From NCBI RefSeq assembly GCF_900104795.1, contig NZ_FNTG01000004.1:1-64000 (forward strand): a DNA stretch of 64,000 bases, read 5' to 3'. Numbering within the stretch: position 1 is the first letter of the stretch; every line of letters starts with the position of its first letter. Origin of the DNA: Burkholderia sp. WP9. GTDB taxonomy: Bacteria > Pseudomonadota > Gammaproteobacteria > Burkholderiales > Burkholderiaceae. The notes beneath the pieces are model-generated. The model saw only the letters and a program-made list of their open reading frames with translations. It was not told the DNA's origin and did not search any database. Below, piece after piece: positions 35,481 through 46,000 of this stretch. A program made the position numbers and the translations under genes.

Positions 35481-37434
35481 CTAGGCCGAGCTTTAACTTT
35501 TCAAATAGCCGGAATCCCCATCAGCGCTGGGTTTCGGCTATCTTTTGGGACTATCATGTAGCCATGTAAAATAGTATTAATGTATTGCTTCTCTGCGAAA
35601 TTATGCTTTAATAAGTGTTCATGTATATCGAACACGTCCCCAACCGTAACTCGCCCCCCGCGATCCTGCTGCGTGAGTCCTATCGCGACGGCAACACGGT
35701 CAGAAAACGCACCCTCGCCAATCTCTCCTCGCTGCCCGCCGAGGTCATCGAAGGACTGAAGGTCCTGCTGCGCGGCGGCGTCGCGGTGTCGTCCGCCGAT
35801 GAGGCCTTCGTGATCGAGCGCAGCCTGCCACACGGACACGTGGCGGCGGTGCTCGGCGCCGCGCGCGCCTGCGGCGCCGAGCAGTGGCTTGCGTCGGCGC
35901 CTGCCGCGCTACGTTCGGTAGTGATTGCGCTGCTGGTGGCGCGGGTGGTCTCGCCTGCTTCCAAGCTCGCCACCCATCGCATGTTGCGCGACGAGACCGC
36001 GACCCACTCGCTGTCACGGCTGCTCAAGCTGGGTGAGGTCGAACTCGAGCAGGTCTATGCCGCGCTTGACTGGCTGGGAGAGGCTCAGGAAGGCATCGAG
36101 AAGCGCCTTGCCCGGCAGCATCTGGGTGGCAGTACGCTGGTGCTCTATGACCTCACCTCCACGTGGGTGACCGGCCGCTGCTGCGAGCTCGCCGCTCACG
36201 GCTACAGCCGCGATGGCAAGCGCGACGATCCGCAAATTGTGTTCGGTCTGGTTTGCACTCCTGAGGGCTGCCCAGTGGCCGTCGAAGTCTTCGCCGGTAA
36301 CACCGCCGATCCGGCTACCGTGGCCTCGCAGGTGGACAAGCTCAAGCACCGCTATGGCATCGAGAAGCTTGCCTGGGTGGGCGACCGGGGCATGCTCACG
36401 CAGGCGCGCATCGACACGGTATTGCGCCCGGCCGGACTGGACTGGGTGAGCAGCCTGCGCGCGCCACAGATGGCCGCGCTCGCCCAGGAGAAGGGACCCT
36501 TCCAGCCGTCGCTGTTCGATGAGCGCAACCTGCTCGAAGTCACCAGTGAGGCGTTCCCCGGCGAGCGGCTTATCGTGTGTCGCAATCCGCTGCTGGCCGA
36601 AGAGCGCACCCGCAAGCGCGAGGCCTTGCTGCAGGCCACCGAAGCAGAGCTGATGAAGATCGCCGAAGCGACCACGCGCGCCCGCAACCGCCTCAAGGGT
36701 ACCGAGGCGATTGCCTTGCGCGTGGGCCGGGTCATCGATCACTACAGGATGGCCAAGCACTTCGAGCTGAGCATCACCGACTCGAGCTTTAGCTGGGAGC
36801 GCAAGACGGTACAGATCCAGCAGGAGGCCGCACTTGATGGTCTGTATGTGGTGCGTACGAGTCTGCCGGCAGCGGCTCTGTCAGCCGAGGCGGCCGTAAC
36901 GGCCTACAAGGGTCTGGCGGTGGTGGAGCGGGCGTTCCGTTCGCTGAAGACAGTCGATCTGCAGGTGCGCCCGGTGTTCCATTGGAATGCCGGGCGCGTG
37001 CGTGCGCACGTCTTTCTGTGCATGCTCGCTTACTACGTCGAGTGGCACATGCGCGAGAAGTTAAAGCCGATGCTGTTTGACGATGAATACGTCGAGCAGG
37101 CGCGTGCGGCCCGGCCTTCGCCGGTGGCCAAGGCGCGACGTTCGGACCAGGCCAAAGCCAAGGACGCGACCAAACTTGGCGAGGACGGCTTGCCGGTTCA
37201 TAGCTTCCGTACGCTGCTCGATGACCTGGCGACGCTCACCTACAACATCTGCCACACGCCGCTGAATCCGGACGCCAAAATCGTCATGTCCACGCGGCCC
37301 ACACCGGTTCAGGAAAAGGCCTTTCGCCTTCTGAACGTCAGCCTTGGTTGTACCCAGTAGCCGTCCCCCTCGCGCGCGCATAACCGTGATAAATCAAAGG
37401 ATTATGCGCGCCGGCGCTCAAAGCTCGGTCTAGG
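35481..37434. mobile_element. IS1634-family element
   Basis: Terminal inverted repeats CTAGGCCGAGCTTTAA at 35481-35496 and the complement of CTAGACCGAGCTTTGA at 37419-37434 (two mismatches). No target duplication could be read at the edges. Length about 1.95 kb, one transposase gene. Confidence 0.78.
35621..37360 (+). CDS. IS1634-family transposase
   Basis: A 579-residue DDE transposase of the IS4 superfamily: MYIEHVPNRNSPPAILLRES and the KKRTLANLSSLP-like start (RKRTLANLSSLPAEVIEGL) are diagnostic. Catalytic parts lie in VLYDLTSTWVTG, LAWVGDRGMLTQARI and YKGLAVVERAFRSLK. A GTG two codons earlier (35615) is the alternative start. The frame is intact and both terminal repeats are present. It has landed directly after the second FUSC gene. 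Confidence 0.9.
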   Translation: MYIEHVPNRNSPPAILLRESYRDGNTVRKRTLANLSSLPAEVIEGLKVLLRGGVAVSSADEAFVIERSLPHGHVAAVLGAARACGAEQWLASAPAALRSVVIALLVARVVSPASKLATHRMLRDETATHSLSRLLKLGEVELEQVYAALDWLGEAQEGIEKRLARQHLGGSTLVLYDLTSTWVTGRCCELAAHGYSRDGKRDDPQIVFGLVCTPEGCPVAVEVFAGNTADPATVASQVDKLKHRYGIEKLAWVGDRGMLTQARIDTVLRPAGLDWVSSLRAPQMAALAQEKGPFQPSLFDERNLLEVTSEAFPGERLIVCRNPLLAEERTRKREALLQATEAELMKIAEATTRARNRLKGTEAIALRVGRVIDHYRMAKHFELSITDSSFSWERKTVQIQQEAALDGLYVVRTSLPAAALSAEAAVTAYKGLAVVERAFRSLKTVDLQVRPVFHWNAGRVRAHVFLCMLAYYVEWHMREKLKPMLFDDEYVEQARAARPSPVAKARRSDQAKAKDATKLGEDGLPVHSFRTLLDDLATLTYNICHTPLNPDAKIVMSTRPTPVQEKAFRLLNVSLGCTQ

Positions 37435-37936
37435 GTTCTGTTGAATAAGACGGAACGCCACGATGTGCGTAACTACACGTACATGAGCAACCGAAAACCC
37501 GATGAAAACAATGAGCCCTCTGCGCCTGAGGAAAGCGGACGATAGTGACGGAAGGTACGCTGCGCAACCAGTCGGCGTCCGATCTAATCTTGCCCCGAAG
37601 CCTCCTCCGCGTTGTCCAGAAAGCCTGACTCAAAGATTCGCGAACGATTCGTCATTCCACGCGCTATAACATATCTGCAGGGGCGACTATTTTGTGTCGG
37701 GGACCACAAAGTCCATTGACATTGCCAATTCGCACGCCAACTCGCACCCCCGACCCGGCGGGGCGCACTGCACTCTGCATCTTCCCAAACTAGCTGTAAA
37801 CGTGGCCTCGGGCATTTCGGCCCGCAGACCCGAAGCGGGTCCTCGCACGTTCGAAAATCCTAGGTGGATTTCGAGCTCAGGGTACGCGAATAATGAATCG
37901 CGTGAATGGAAAACTCAACGTAAAAATGGAGCCAAC
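37435..37936. other. No recognisable gene
   Basis: About 500 bp between the IS1634 end and the small secreted protein. No coding motif or RNA signature was seen. Confidence 0.4.
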
Positions 37937-38185
37937 ATGAAACCACTACTGATCGTCGCGTTCGCTGGCGCGCTGTTTGTCATGGCTGGGGTTGCGCATT
38001 CGCAAGGCACGCAGCAAGCCTCTCAACCCGCCCCACAAGAAAACACCGCAACTCAAGCTTCTGACCCTGGTGCGGGAATGGAAGCATACGGTGGCATGCC
38101 CGACACGAGGGTACAAAGCGGCGCAAAACATGTCAGACCATGCCGGATAGACCCACAATGCAACGTTTTTTTCGGAGGGAGTTAA
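37937..38185 (+). CDS. Small secreted protein, unknown function
   Basis: 82 residues. A signal peptide (LLIVAFAGALFVMAGVAHSQ, cleavage near HSQ) is followed by a Gln/Pro/Thr-rich stretch and a conserved-looking tail with two cysteines, RPCRIDPQCNVFFGGS. The two cysteines four to five residues apart could form a disulfide. GGAG at 37928 supports the start. I recall similar small proteins in Burkholderia genomes but know no function. It is isolated between insertion sequences. Confidence 0.6.
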   Translation: MKPLLIVAFAGALFVMAGVAHSQGTQQASQPAPQENTATQASDPGAGMEAYGGMPDTRVQSGAKHVRPCRIDPQCNVFFGGS

Positions 38186-38528
38186 CAAAGAATTGACGGC
38201 GCGCGAGCCATGACCGGAAAGCACCGGGTGCCAGTGTCGCGAAGGGGTACGAAATCCTTAGTTTGGCTTGCTGGAGTCGCATCACTCTTTCAGGTTCTGG
38301 CGCGTCCTGAGAGGGGGGCGCCACGACATGCTAGAGGCGCACCCGGCTTCGGGAGCAAGCGGAATGGACGTCATAACGAGCGTTTGGGTCGGGTTGAATG
38401 GGGAAGTCAACCGTGGTTCGGGCGGACTTCCCAATTGTCAGAGGTGGCGCCAAGAATTGGGACGGTTCGTTGAGTGGAAAAGCTGTGGCTTGAGTCGGTC
38501 ATAATGGCCGGCGACAAGGAACCAGAAG

Positions 38529-38792
38529 ATGACGAAACGAAACCGACGGACACACTCGCCGGCGTTCAAGGCAAAGGTGGCACTGGCAGCGCTCAAGGGC
38601 GACAAGACGCTGGCAGAGGTGGCCCAGCAGTTTGATGTCCATCCGAACCAGAACACGGACTGGAAGAAGCAACTGCAGGAGCGGGTTGCCGATGTGTTCG
38701 AAGCGGGTAACGTGTCGCCGGCGGTACCGCTAATTGACGTGAAGGTGCTGCACGCGAAGATCGGGCAGTTGACATTGGTGAACGATTCCTAA
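38529..38792 (+). pseudogene. IS3-family OrfA, truncated
   Basis: MTKRNRRTHSPAFKAKVALA, then ALKGDKTLAEVAQQFDVHPN and LIDVKVLHAKIGQLTLVND: the helix-turn-helix OrfA of IS3 relatives. After TLVND the usual FLEGALSKAG is replaced by a stop where an IS110 fragment begins. No orfB follows. Confidence 0.78.
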
Positions 38793-39292
38793 GAAACGCC
38801 TTCCGTGGGTTGGAGGCAGAAGCCGAACTCGGCTGCCCGCCTATGCAACTGCTTGATGACACGCTCCTTGTAGCGCTGTTCGTAGTGGTCGGCTCCCGGG
38901 TCAACGTATTGCATGCCGAAGCGCATGTCGTTGTAGAACAGCACGGCGATCTTGCGCGCCGTGGCGGTGACGGCTTTGGCCTTGCCAACGCGAGCCGCCA
39001 GCCGGCGGTAGAACGCACCCAGCGGCGTGCTGGTTTTGCCAAACGTGACGGCAGCCAGCCGCAGAAGGGCAGCCACGCGATTGGTAGTCTTGCGCGTACG
39101 TGAGGACAGGACCTTGCCGCCGCTCATCTTGCACCCTGGCGACAGGGTCAACCGAGAGGTGAAGTGTTTGGCAGTTGGCCATCGGCTGAGATAGGTGCCG
39201 CATTCGGCGACCAGACGCACAGCCAGGTAGGACCCGATTCCATGGATCTCGGTCAGATTGACGCCAGCGAGCTGGTACATGAGACTACGCAC
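38789..39292 (-). pseudogene. IS110-family recombinase, C-terminal half
   Basis: About 167 residues: LTEIHGIGSYLAVRLVAECG, then FTSRLTLSPGCKMSGGKVLS, LRLAAVTFGKTSTPLGAFYR, RVGKAKAVTATARKIAVLFY and a natural C-terminus. The serine-bearing GCKMSGGK block is present but the N-terminal RuvC-like half is missing where the IS1595 gene starts at 39300. Confidence 0.82.
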
Positions 39293-39300
39293 GTCGAAGC

Positions 39301-40237
39301 TCAGCGCGTTGGGCTGCTGAGCCCGGTTGCGTCCCTTCGCACAGCCTTTGGGCGCTGGGTCATAACAAGGTCTTGGTAACGAACCGGTCCATGGGCGACA
39401 GCAAGCTCCATGACCCGGTAGAACAGCATCCCTCGGCTACGTGAGCGGCGGCGGTTGAAACGGAACACGAACTCGTCCAGGTAACTGGGCAAGTGTGCAG
39501 AATCCACCGCTCCCTGGTGGGTGCCCAGTAGCCATCGTTTTGCGAGGGACGCTATTCGATGCACACCTGGCAGAAGTTCTCCGGGGTCCTCGCCCCGGGT
39601 CGTCGCGGCCCGCTGGCTACGGCGGTCATGGATGTACCCATTCTTCTCCAAGCACCGGTAACCCTGCCAGGCATCGGTGATGACCGTCGCCCCCGGTTCG
39701 ACGTTATCCAAGACGAAGGAGCGAAGCGATTCTGAGGAGGCATCCGCCACGGGCGCCATTCGACAGCGCCCGAATCCCTTCGGCTCCAGGATTTCGATCG
39801 CGATACACGTCAGGATCTTCTTCCCTTTGGCACGGCCTCCCGAAAGTCCGGATTCTTTGCCTCCGATGTAGGTTTCGTCCACCTCCACTGTCCCGCAAAG
39901 GCGCTCCCGATCGGGGCGAATCAGCACAGACCGCAGGCGATGAAGAATAGCCCACACTGTCTGGTAGGAGCCGATCTCCAGGGTCCGCTTCAAACTCAGC
40001 GCGGAGATCCCGCCTTTGGCGGTGGCAAAATGCCAACAGACCGAAAACCAAACAGTGAGGGGAGGACGTGTCCGGTCAAAGATGGTGCCTGCCATCACTG
40101 ATATGCGGCTACCGCATCCAGTACACATGAACCGGTTGTCCCCAAGCCGCCATCCTCCCGGATGCCCACAGGACGGGCAGACGAAGCCGCAAGGCCATCG
40201 CAGCCATTCGAGGTAGTCCGGACAGTCTGCATCAGTC
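39301..40237 (-). CDS. IS1595-family transposase, N-terminus uncertain
   Basis: ISXO2-like DDE transposase. The zinc-ribbon part FPTDADCPDYLEWLRWPCGF, VCPSCGHPGGWRLGDNRFMC and TGCGSR is followed by MAGTIFDRTRPPLTVWF, the catalytic VEVDETYIGGKESGLSGGRA, VITDAWQGYRCLEKNGY, the HRIASLAKRWLLGTHQGAV block and RFNRRRSRSRG. The frame is open from at least 40237, where it meets the IS21 fragment; a proper start codon was not identified and the first few residues may be missing. The first ATG inside the frame (40128) would cut the zinc ribbon. Called as a gene but possibly 5'-truncated. Confidence 0.75.
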
Positions 40238-40654
40238 GGGAACCAGGCTGTGGCGCAAGGCGCGCGCGAAACGCTTGACGCTCTCGTAGCTCGCGGTGAA
40301 TGCGAACTGATCGACCAGATCCTGATAGATCGCCTGCGCGTTGCGCCTCAGGCGGACCTGCTGCTCGATCCATTCGCGATGCGGTTCGCTTGCCGAGCGG
40401 GCGAAATTCAACGTTGTGGCCTTGCTGGAACCGTCGGAAACCGGTGGTCGCGGCGGTGGAGGAGTTTGCGTGACCGCCGCTTCAGAGCCGGTGGTCGCCA
40501 TGGGGGAGTTTGCCGAAGCGGACTTCTCCGACTCGAAGATCGCCTGATAGCGGCGGATCGTCTTGCGGTCGATGCCCGTAAGCCGCTGGATCTGGCGCTG
40601 GCTCTTGTTGCGCTCGAGTAATGTGAATACGGTGCTTTGCAGGTGCGGCTTCAA
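40232..40654 (-). pseudogene. IS21-family IstA, N-terminal fragment
   Basis: MKPHLQSTVFTLLERNKSQR, QIQRLTGIDRKTIRRYQAIF and IYQDLVDQFAFTASYESVKR are the helix-turn-helix start of an IS21 IstA. It stops after FARALRHSLVPD, before the catalytic domain, where the IS1595 sequence begins. A different IstA portion lies at 44820-45545 but in an order that does not let the two be one interrupted gene. Confidence 0.78.
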
Positions 40655-40820
40655 GACGTTCTATATGAACGCGCCCCGTTTGAGCAAGCGCTCGTGCGTT
40701 CTGACATGACAGGATCGGTTGCAGCTCTATATCGTATGCGGCTCGTCAGGGCCATTCCCCGCTTCGCGAGAGATAGCTTCATGATGTGAGCTGATTCGTG
40801 AACCAGGAGGGTTTGCCGAG

Positions 40821-41267
40821 ATGTCGGAGAGCGCAGCGAAGGATGCCCGCCCCAGGCAGGGGCATCGTGTATATCCCCGGGAATTCAAGCAGCAAGTCAT
40901 CAAGGAAACGCTGGAGCCCGGCGCATCGGTCTCGATCGTGGCGCGACGCCATGACATGAACGCCAACGTGGTCTTCGAGTGGCGCAAGCAATATCGGGAA
41001 GGCAAACTCGTGCTGCCCGACTCGAACGAGGTGCCTCCGCCCCGTGTGGGCGCGGCGCAGTTGTTTGCCGTCGATGTGATTGATATGCCCATGCCGACAC
41101 CGCGGGCGTTGCCAGGAACGGCGAGCGCGCCGTCGAAGACGGCGGACTGCGTATCGGCGCCGCCGCCGGTATGCGAGATCGAAGTGGAGATTGGCAAGCG
41201 CCGCGTCCGGATTCGTGGGCTGTCGGCCGAGCGCGCCGAGATGTTCCTGCAGGAATGTCTGAAGTGA
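40821..41267 (+). CDS. tnpA: IS66 accessory protein TnpA
   Basis: A 148-residue helix-turn-helix protein: HRVYPREFKQQVIKETLEPG, ASVSIVARRHDMNANVVFEW, a variable linker and a C-terminal IEVEIGKRRVRIRGL segment. IS66 elements encode it first; it is needed for transposition. It overlaps tnpB by 13 bases. Confidence 0.9.
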   Translation: MSESAAKDARPRQGHRVYPREFKQQVIKETLEPGASVSIVARRHDMNANVVFEWRKQYREGKLVLPDSNEVPPPRVGAAQLFAVDVIDMPMPTPRALPGTASAPSKTADCVSAPPPVCEIEVEIGKRRVRIRGLSAERAEMFLQECLK

Positions 41268-41608
41268 TCACGCTGCCGGCGGGCACGCGCATCTGGCTTG
41301 CCGCGGGCGTCACCGACATGCGCTGCGGATTCCAGGGGCTGGCTGCGAAGGTACAAACGGCACTCGAGGAGAATCCACTGGGTGGCAGCCTGTACATCTT
41401 TCGTGGCCGCCGCGGCGATCTTTTGAAGATTCTGTGGGCGACCGACGACGGGCTCTGGCTGGTCGCAAAGCGCCTGGAGCGAGGCCGGTTTATCTGGCCT
41501 CAGGCCGATGGCGGCAAGATCCATCTGACGAGCGCGCAGTTGTCGATGTTGCTCGAGGGTATCGACTGGCGACAGCCACGACGCACCGCCGCACTGTCGA
41601 TGTTGTAA
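41255..41608 (+). CDS. tnpB: IS66 accessory protein TnpB (Orf2)
   Basis: A 117-residue protein: SEVITLPAGTRIWLAAGVTD, MRCGFQGLAAKVQTAL, SLYIFRGRRGDLLKILWATD and ERGRFIWPQADGGKIHLTSA are the diagnostic Orf2 blocks. The ATG at 41255 overlaps tnpA and gives the family's usual N-terminus; GTG at 41264 is a possible start. Confidence 0.9.
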   Translation: MSEVITLPAGTRIWLAAGVTDMRCGFQGLAAKVQTALEENPLGGSLYIFRGRRGDLLKILWATDDGLWLVAKRLERGRFIWPQADGGKIHLTSAQLSMLLEGIDWRQPRRTAALSML

Positions 41609-41638
41609 ACCGCGACGAAGGCTCGTAAACTGCGACGC

Positions 41639-43210
41639 ATGCCCGATCACGCGCCGCTTCCCGATACCGTCGCCGAGCTCCATGCCATGGTGCTCGCGCA
41701 ACAGGCATCGATCGCGAAGATGCGGGAGGAACTCGTCGCACGAGATGACGAGATCGAGCGCCTGAAGGCGCAGATCGACAAGCTCAGGCGAATGTACTTC
41801 GGGCGCAAGTCCGAACAACTCGCGAAGCAGATCGACCGGCTCGAGGCGCAACTGGAGGACCTGACGGGCGGTCGGGGTGCTACCGAGGCGCGTAACCAGC
41901 GAAACAGGGCGCCGGATGCGCCGGCCAGCAAATCGTCTTCGCGAGAGTCGCTCCCGCCGCACTTGCCGCGCGAGGAGATCGTCCTCGAACCTGATCCGCT
42001 CTGCTCCAGGTGCGCGACGACCATGCAGCCGCTGGGCGACGACGTATCTGAACAGCTCGCGCGGGTCACCGCCGCATTCAAGGTGATCCGCACGATCCGG
42101 CGCAAATTGCTTTGCCCCGGCTGTGGCCATATCGAACAACTGCCGATGCCCGGCCTGCCGATCGAGCGCAGCATCGCGCATCCGAGCCTGCTGGCCGATA
42201 TCGCGGTATCGAAGTTCGCGGATCACCAACCTCTGTACCGCCAGTCGGAGATCGCGGCCCGCGACCGCGTAACCCTCGATCGCGCCAGCATGGGCCGCTG
42301 GATCGGTCAGATCGTCGAGCTGTGCATGGTGCTGGTCGAGGCGATCCAGCGCTACGTGCTGGCTGCCGGCAAACTCCATGGCGACGACACGACGGTTCCC
42401 GTCCTCACGCCGGGCAACCAGAAGACGACAACCGGTCGGTTCTGGGTTTATGTGCGCGACGATCGGCGCTCGGGCTCGACGGAGCCTGCGGCAGTCTGGT
42501 TCTCGTACTCGTCCGACCGCAAGGGTGTTCATCCGCAGACGCACCTCGCCCACTTCAAGGGAATCCTGCAAGCGGATGCCTACTCCGGCTTCGATCAGCT
42601 GTATGCGAGCGGCGACGTCCACGAAGCGGCGTGCTGGGATCACGCGAGGAGGTACATCTATGACGTTCACGTACGCACGCCGACTCCGGATACCGAAAAG
42701 CTGCTCGAGATGATCGGCGAGCTTTACAGCATCGAAGCCGACATTCGCGGCAAGCCGCCCGATGAGCGGTTGCGTGTGCGCCAGGATAAGAGCAAGCCTC
42801 TGCTTGCCACGTTCGAATCGACGATCAGGGCCAAGCTTGCGACGCTGTCGAAGAAGTCTGCACTCGCGGGCGCGATCAACTACTCGCTGAACCACTGGGC
42901 GGCGCTCATGTTCTATTGCGAGGACGGACGCGCCGAGATCAGCAACGCGCTCGCAGAAAATGCCCTGCGTTGTGTCGCCCTGGGCAGGAAGAACTACCTG
43001 TTCGTCGGCTCCGACAGCGGCGGTGAGCGTGCGGCAGCGATGTACAGCCTGATCGGTACGTGCAAGCTCAACGGCATCAATCCGCGCGCCTACCTCGAAT
43101 ACGTGCTCACTCATATCGCGGACCACAAGGTCAACCGCATCGACGAGCTGCTTCCCTGGAACGTGGCCGACAAACTGAATCCGGCCGCTGCGCCCACGCC
43201 CACCGTTTGA
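41639..43210 (+). CDS. tnpC: IS66-family transposase TnpC
   Basis: 523 residues. An N-terminal leucine-zipper coil ([20 protein letters not shown]) precedes [20 protein letters not shown], a zinc finger ([10 protein letters not shown] with LLCPGCGH) and the DDE domain, including [25 protein letters not shown] and [20 protein letters not shown] with the glutamate. The C-terminal domain ends [13 protein letters not shown]. Frame and flanking repeats are intact, so the element should be able to move. Confidence 0.92.
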   Translation: MPDHAPLPDTVAELHAMVLAQQASIAKMREELVARDDEIERLKAQIDKLRRMYFGRKSEQLAKQIDRLEAQLEDLTGGRGATEARNQRNRAPDAPASKSSSRESLPPHLPREEIVLEPDPLCSRCATTMQPLGDDVSEQLARVTAAFKVIRTIRRKLLCPGCGHIEQLPMPGLPIERSIAHPSLLADIAVSKFADHQPLYRQSEIAARDRVTLDRASMGRWIGQIVELCMVLVEAIQRYVLAAGKLHGDDTTVPVLTPGNQKTTTGRFWVYVRDDRRSGSTEPAAVWFSYSSDRKGVHPQTHLAHFKGILQADAYSGFDQLYASGDVHEAACWDHARRYIYDVHVRTPTPDTEKLLEMIGELYSIEADIRGKPPDERLRVRQDKSKPLLATFESTIRAKLATLSKKSALAGAINYSLNHWAALMFYCEDGRAEISNALAENALRCVALGRKNYLFVGSDSGGERAAAMYSLIGTCKLNGINPRAYLEYVLTHIADHKVNRIDELLPWNVADKLNPAAAPTPTV

Positions 43211-43560
43211 CCGGGTAGATCCAGATAGATCGTGTCCACGATCGCCGATCATGGGCACGATCTCACGTGATCTATCCGGACCTCCCCACGCCCTCACATC
43301 ATGCCCTACGCGCGCGCGAATCACGGACCGGCCCTGCTGAGCCGCTTACTCTATATCCGGGCTTATTGCAGTTGCTACGCTGCGGCCCACTATGAAATCC
43401 GCTGACCCGCGCCTCATTCACTCCGCGAGCTCAAGGCTCTTCACGTCTTTCAGGCTTGGCGGGTCACGGTCCTACCTGTGTGTCATCACATACGATTGCC
43501 TGCGCAACCTTCGAAGCTCGTACTGCATTAAACGTTGATTTTCCCCATGACAGCAGTGGC

Positions 43561-44580
43561 TTACGCCGGCTTCACGCTCAAGTGGTCTTTCTGGTAAGGC
43601 ATGTTATGGGCAAGTAACGCCCAGATCGTGCGTGCCATCTTGTTGGCTAGCGCAACGGTCACCACATTCGGCGGTCGGCGTTTGCTGATCTGGTTGATCC
43701 ACGGCCCTGGTTCCTTCGCATGAGTGAGCACGCTGCGGGCGCCGTGAATCAGCAACTTGCGCAGATAGGTGTCGCCCATCTTGCTGATGCCATGCAGGTT
43801 TATCTTGCCGCCCGAGCCCGTCTGCCGCGGCACGAGTCCAGCCCATGCGGCAAACTCTCGGCCCGACCGGAAGGCCTTGGGATCACCCATCATTGCGACT
43901 GCCGCCGTCGCCGTCAGCAGTCCAACACCGGGAATCTCGCTGATCGCCTTGACAGCCGGATCGTCCTTCTTCCACTCGCGCATGCGCCGTTCGATCCCGG
44001 CGATCTGCTCATCCAGTGCCGTCAGGCCGTTCCACTGTTCGCGCATCGTGTCGATGAGCACGGCCGGCAGCCGTTCGGCCACCCTGGCGAGCACTTCAGG
44101 AATCGCCTTATCCAGCGCAGTCCGTCCTTTACCCATCACCTCGCCGTATTCAGTCAGCAGACCGCGCAATGCGTTGATCTGCATCGTACGAAACTTCACC
44201 AGCTGCTCGCGCATCCGGTGCAGCGCCAGCACAGCCTGCTGCATTTCTGTTTTGACCGCCACCGGTTTGCTGGGCTGTTGCACCGCCCGCCAGATCGCCT
44301 GCGCATCGGCCGCATCGTTTTTGTTGCGAATGTTGAAAGCCTTGACGAATGCGGCAGGCATCAGCTTCACTTGATGGCCCATCTTCGTGAACTGCCGAGC
44401 CCAGTGGTGCGCCCCTCCACACGCCTCCATACCGACGAGACAGGGAGCCCGGTTCGCGAAGAACTCGAGAAACTTTGCCCGCTTGATCTGTTTGTTCACG
44501 ATCTCGCCAGTTTCCTGATCGATGTAGTGCACCTGAAACACCGTCTTCGCAATATCAACGCCCACCGCCATAGAGTTCAT
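43561..44580 (-). CDS. IS110-family recombinase
   Basis: A 339-residue DEDD recombinase starting MNSMAVGVDIAKTVFQVHYI; NKNDAADAQAIWRAVQQPSK holds further acidic residues, and the C-terminal half has PGVGLLTATAAVAMMGDP and RQTGSGGKINLHGISKMGDT with the serine nucleophile region. The frame is complete. It is a different subgroup from the copy at 15762 (low similarity). Non-coding DNA of about 120-230 bp lies before it and about 200 bp after it, one of which should encode the guide RNA; element ends could not be fixed. Confidence 0.9.
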   Translation of the reverse strand: MNSMAVGVDIAKTVFQVHYIDQETGEIVNKQIKRAKFLEFFANRAPCLVGMEACGGAHHWARQFTKMGHQVKLMPAAFVKAFNIRNKNDAADAQAIWRAVQQPSKPVAVKTEMQQAVLALHRMREQLVKFRTMQINALRGLLTEYGEVMGKGRTALDKAIPEVLARVAERLPAVLIDTMREQWNGLTALDEQIAGIERRMREWKKDDPAVKAISEIPGVGLLTATAAVAMMGDPKAFRSGREFAAWAGLVPRQTGSGGKINLHGISKMGDTYLRKLLIHGARSVLTHAKEPGPWINQISKRRPPNVVTVALANKMARTIWALLAHNMPYQKDHLSVKPA

Positions 44581-44809
44581 CTCTGGATCCTCCGGTTATC
44601 GGGAATTGGTGCATTTTGCACCTCCGCGCATCGATTTCGTTGGTCTGTGGGGTCCACGATCCTTTCTGGCGGTTACGGGTGGAGCGCGTTCATTTCAATT
44701 CACTCCCTGAACTCCTTCTTTTTCGAAGGAGACGAAGATAGACGTCCTGCAACACCTCTCCCGGCAGCTTTAGTTGCTCAGCCGACGGTCGTCAGGTGGG
44801 GGAGTTTCA

Positions 44810-45545
<736 letters not shown>

Positions 45546-45610
45546 CGGCGCCTCCGGTTTTTTTGGACACAGATTTGGGGTAAAACGTGTGTTCCAAACT
45601 GGAGTGGTTG

Positions 45611-46000
45611 ATGTTGAAGAAAGCCAATGCAAATGGGGTTGCGCCAGAGGCGCCGGAAGGAGCGCGTAGCGCGGCTGGAAGCGCCTCTGGCGCCGCCGAA
45701 GTCAAACGCTGGTCGACCGGTCGCAAACGCGGCGTGGTGCTTCGATTTTTGCGCGGTGAACCCGTCGACGCCGTGTCCCGCGAGGTCGGTGTAACGCTCG
45801 CCGAGCGCGAGCAATGGCGTGAGCTGGCACTGTCCGGCATGGAGGCTGGACTGAAGACACGGACCAGCGATCCGTTGGTAGCCCGGCTCAACGAGGCCGT
45901 CCGGCGCGTCAGCGAGCTCGCGATGACAATCGAGATTCTGAACAAGGAGCGCGAGCGGCAGGCCCGTCGCCCTTTGACTGCTCGGAGATCGTCGACATGA
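45611..46000 (+). CDS. IS3-type OrfA (helix-turn-helix)
   Basis: A 129-residue protein. VKRWSTGRKRGVVLRFLRGE, PVDAVSREVGVTLAEREQWR and RVSELAMTIEILNKERERQA show a helix-turn-helix followed by a coil. It binds the element ends together with OrfB. The ATG at 45611 aligns with relatives; the stop overlaps the orfB start (ATGA). Confidence 0.8.
   Translation: MLKKANANGVAPEAPEGARSAAGSASGAAEVKRWSTGRKRGVVLRFLRGEPVDAVSREVGVTLAEREQWRELALSGMEAGLKTRTSDPLVARLNEAVRRVSELAMTIEILNKERERQARRPLTARRSST

Larger units (their letters stand above)
40734..43349. mobile_element. Complete IS66-family element with 8-bp target duplication
   Basis: Inverted ends GTATGCGGCTC at 40734 and the complement of GTAAGCGGCTC at 43349, similar over about 20 bp. 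TCTATATC is duplicated at 40726-40733 and 43350-43357, the 8-bp target size of IS66. Inside are three intact genes in the standard order tnpA, tnpB, tnpC. It appears complete and comparatively recent. Confidence 0.92.

Noticed and set aside
40727..43324. 865-residue open frame on the minus strand
   Set aside because: Covers the whole IS66 element in antisense, crossing three well-supported genes; composition is shadow-like.
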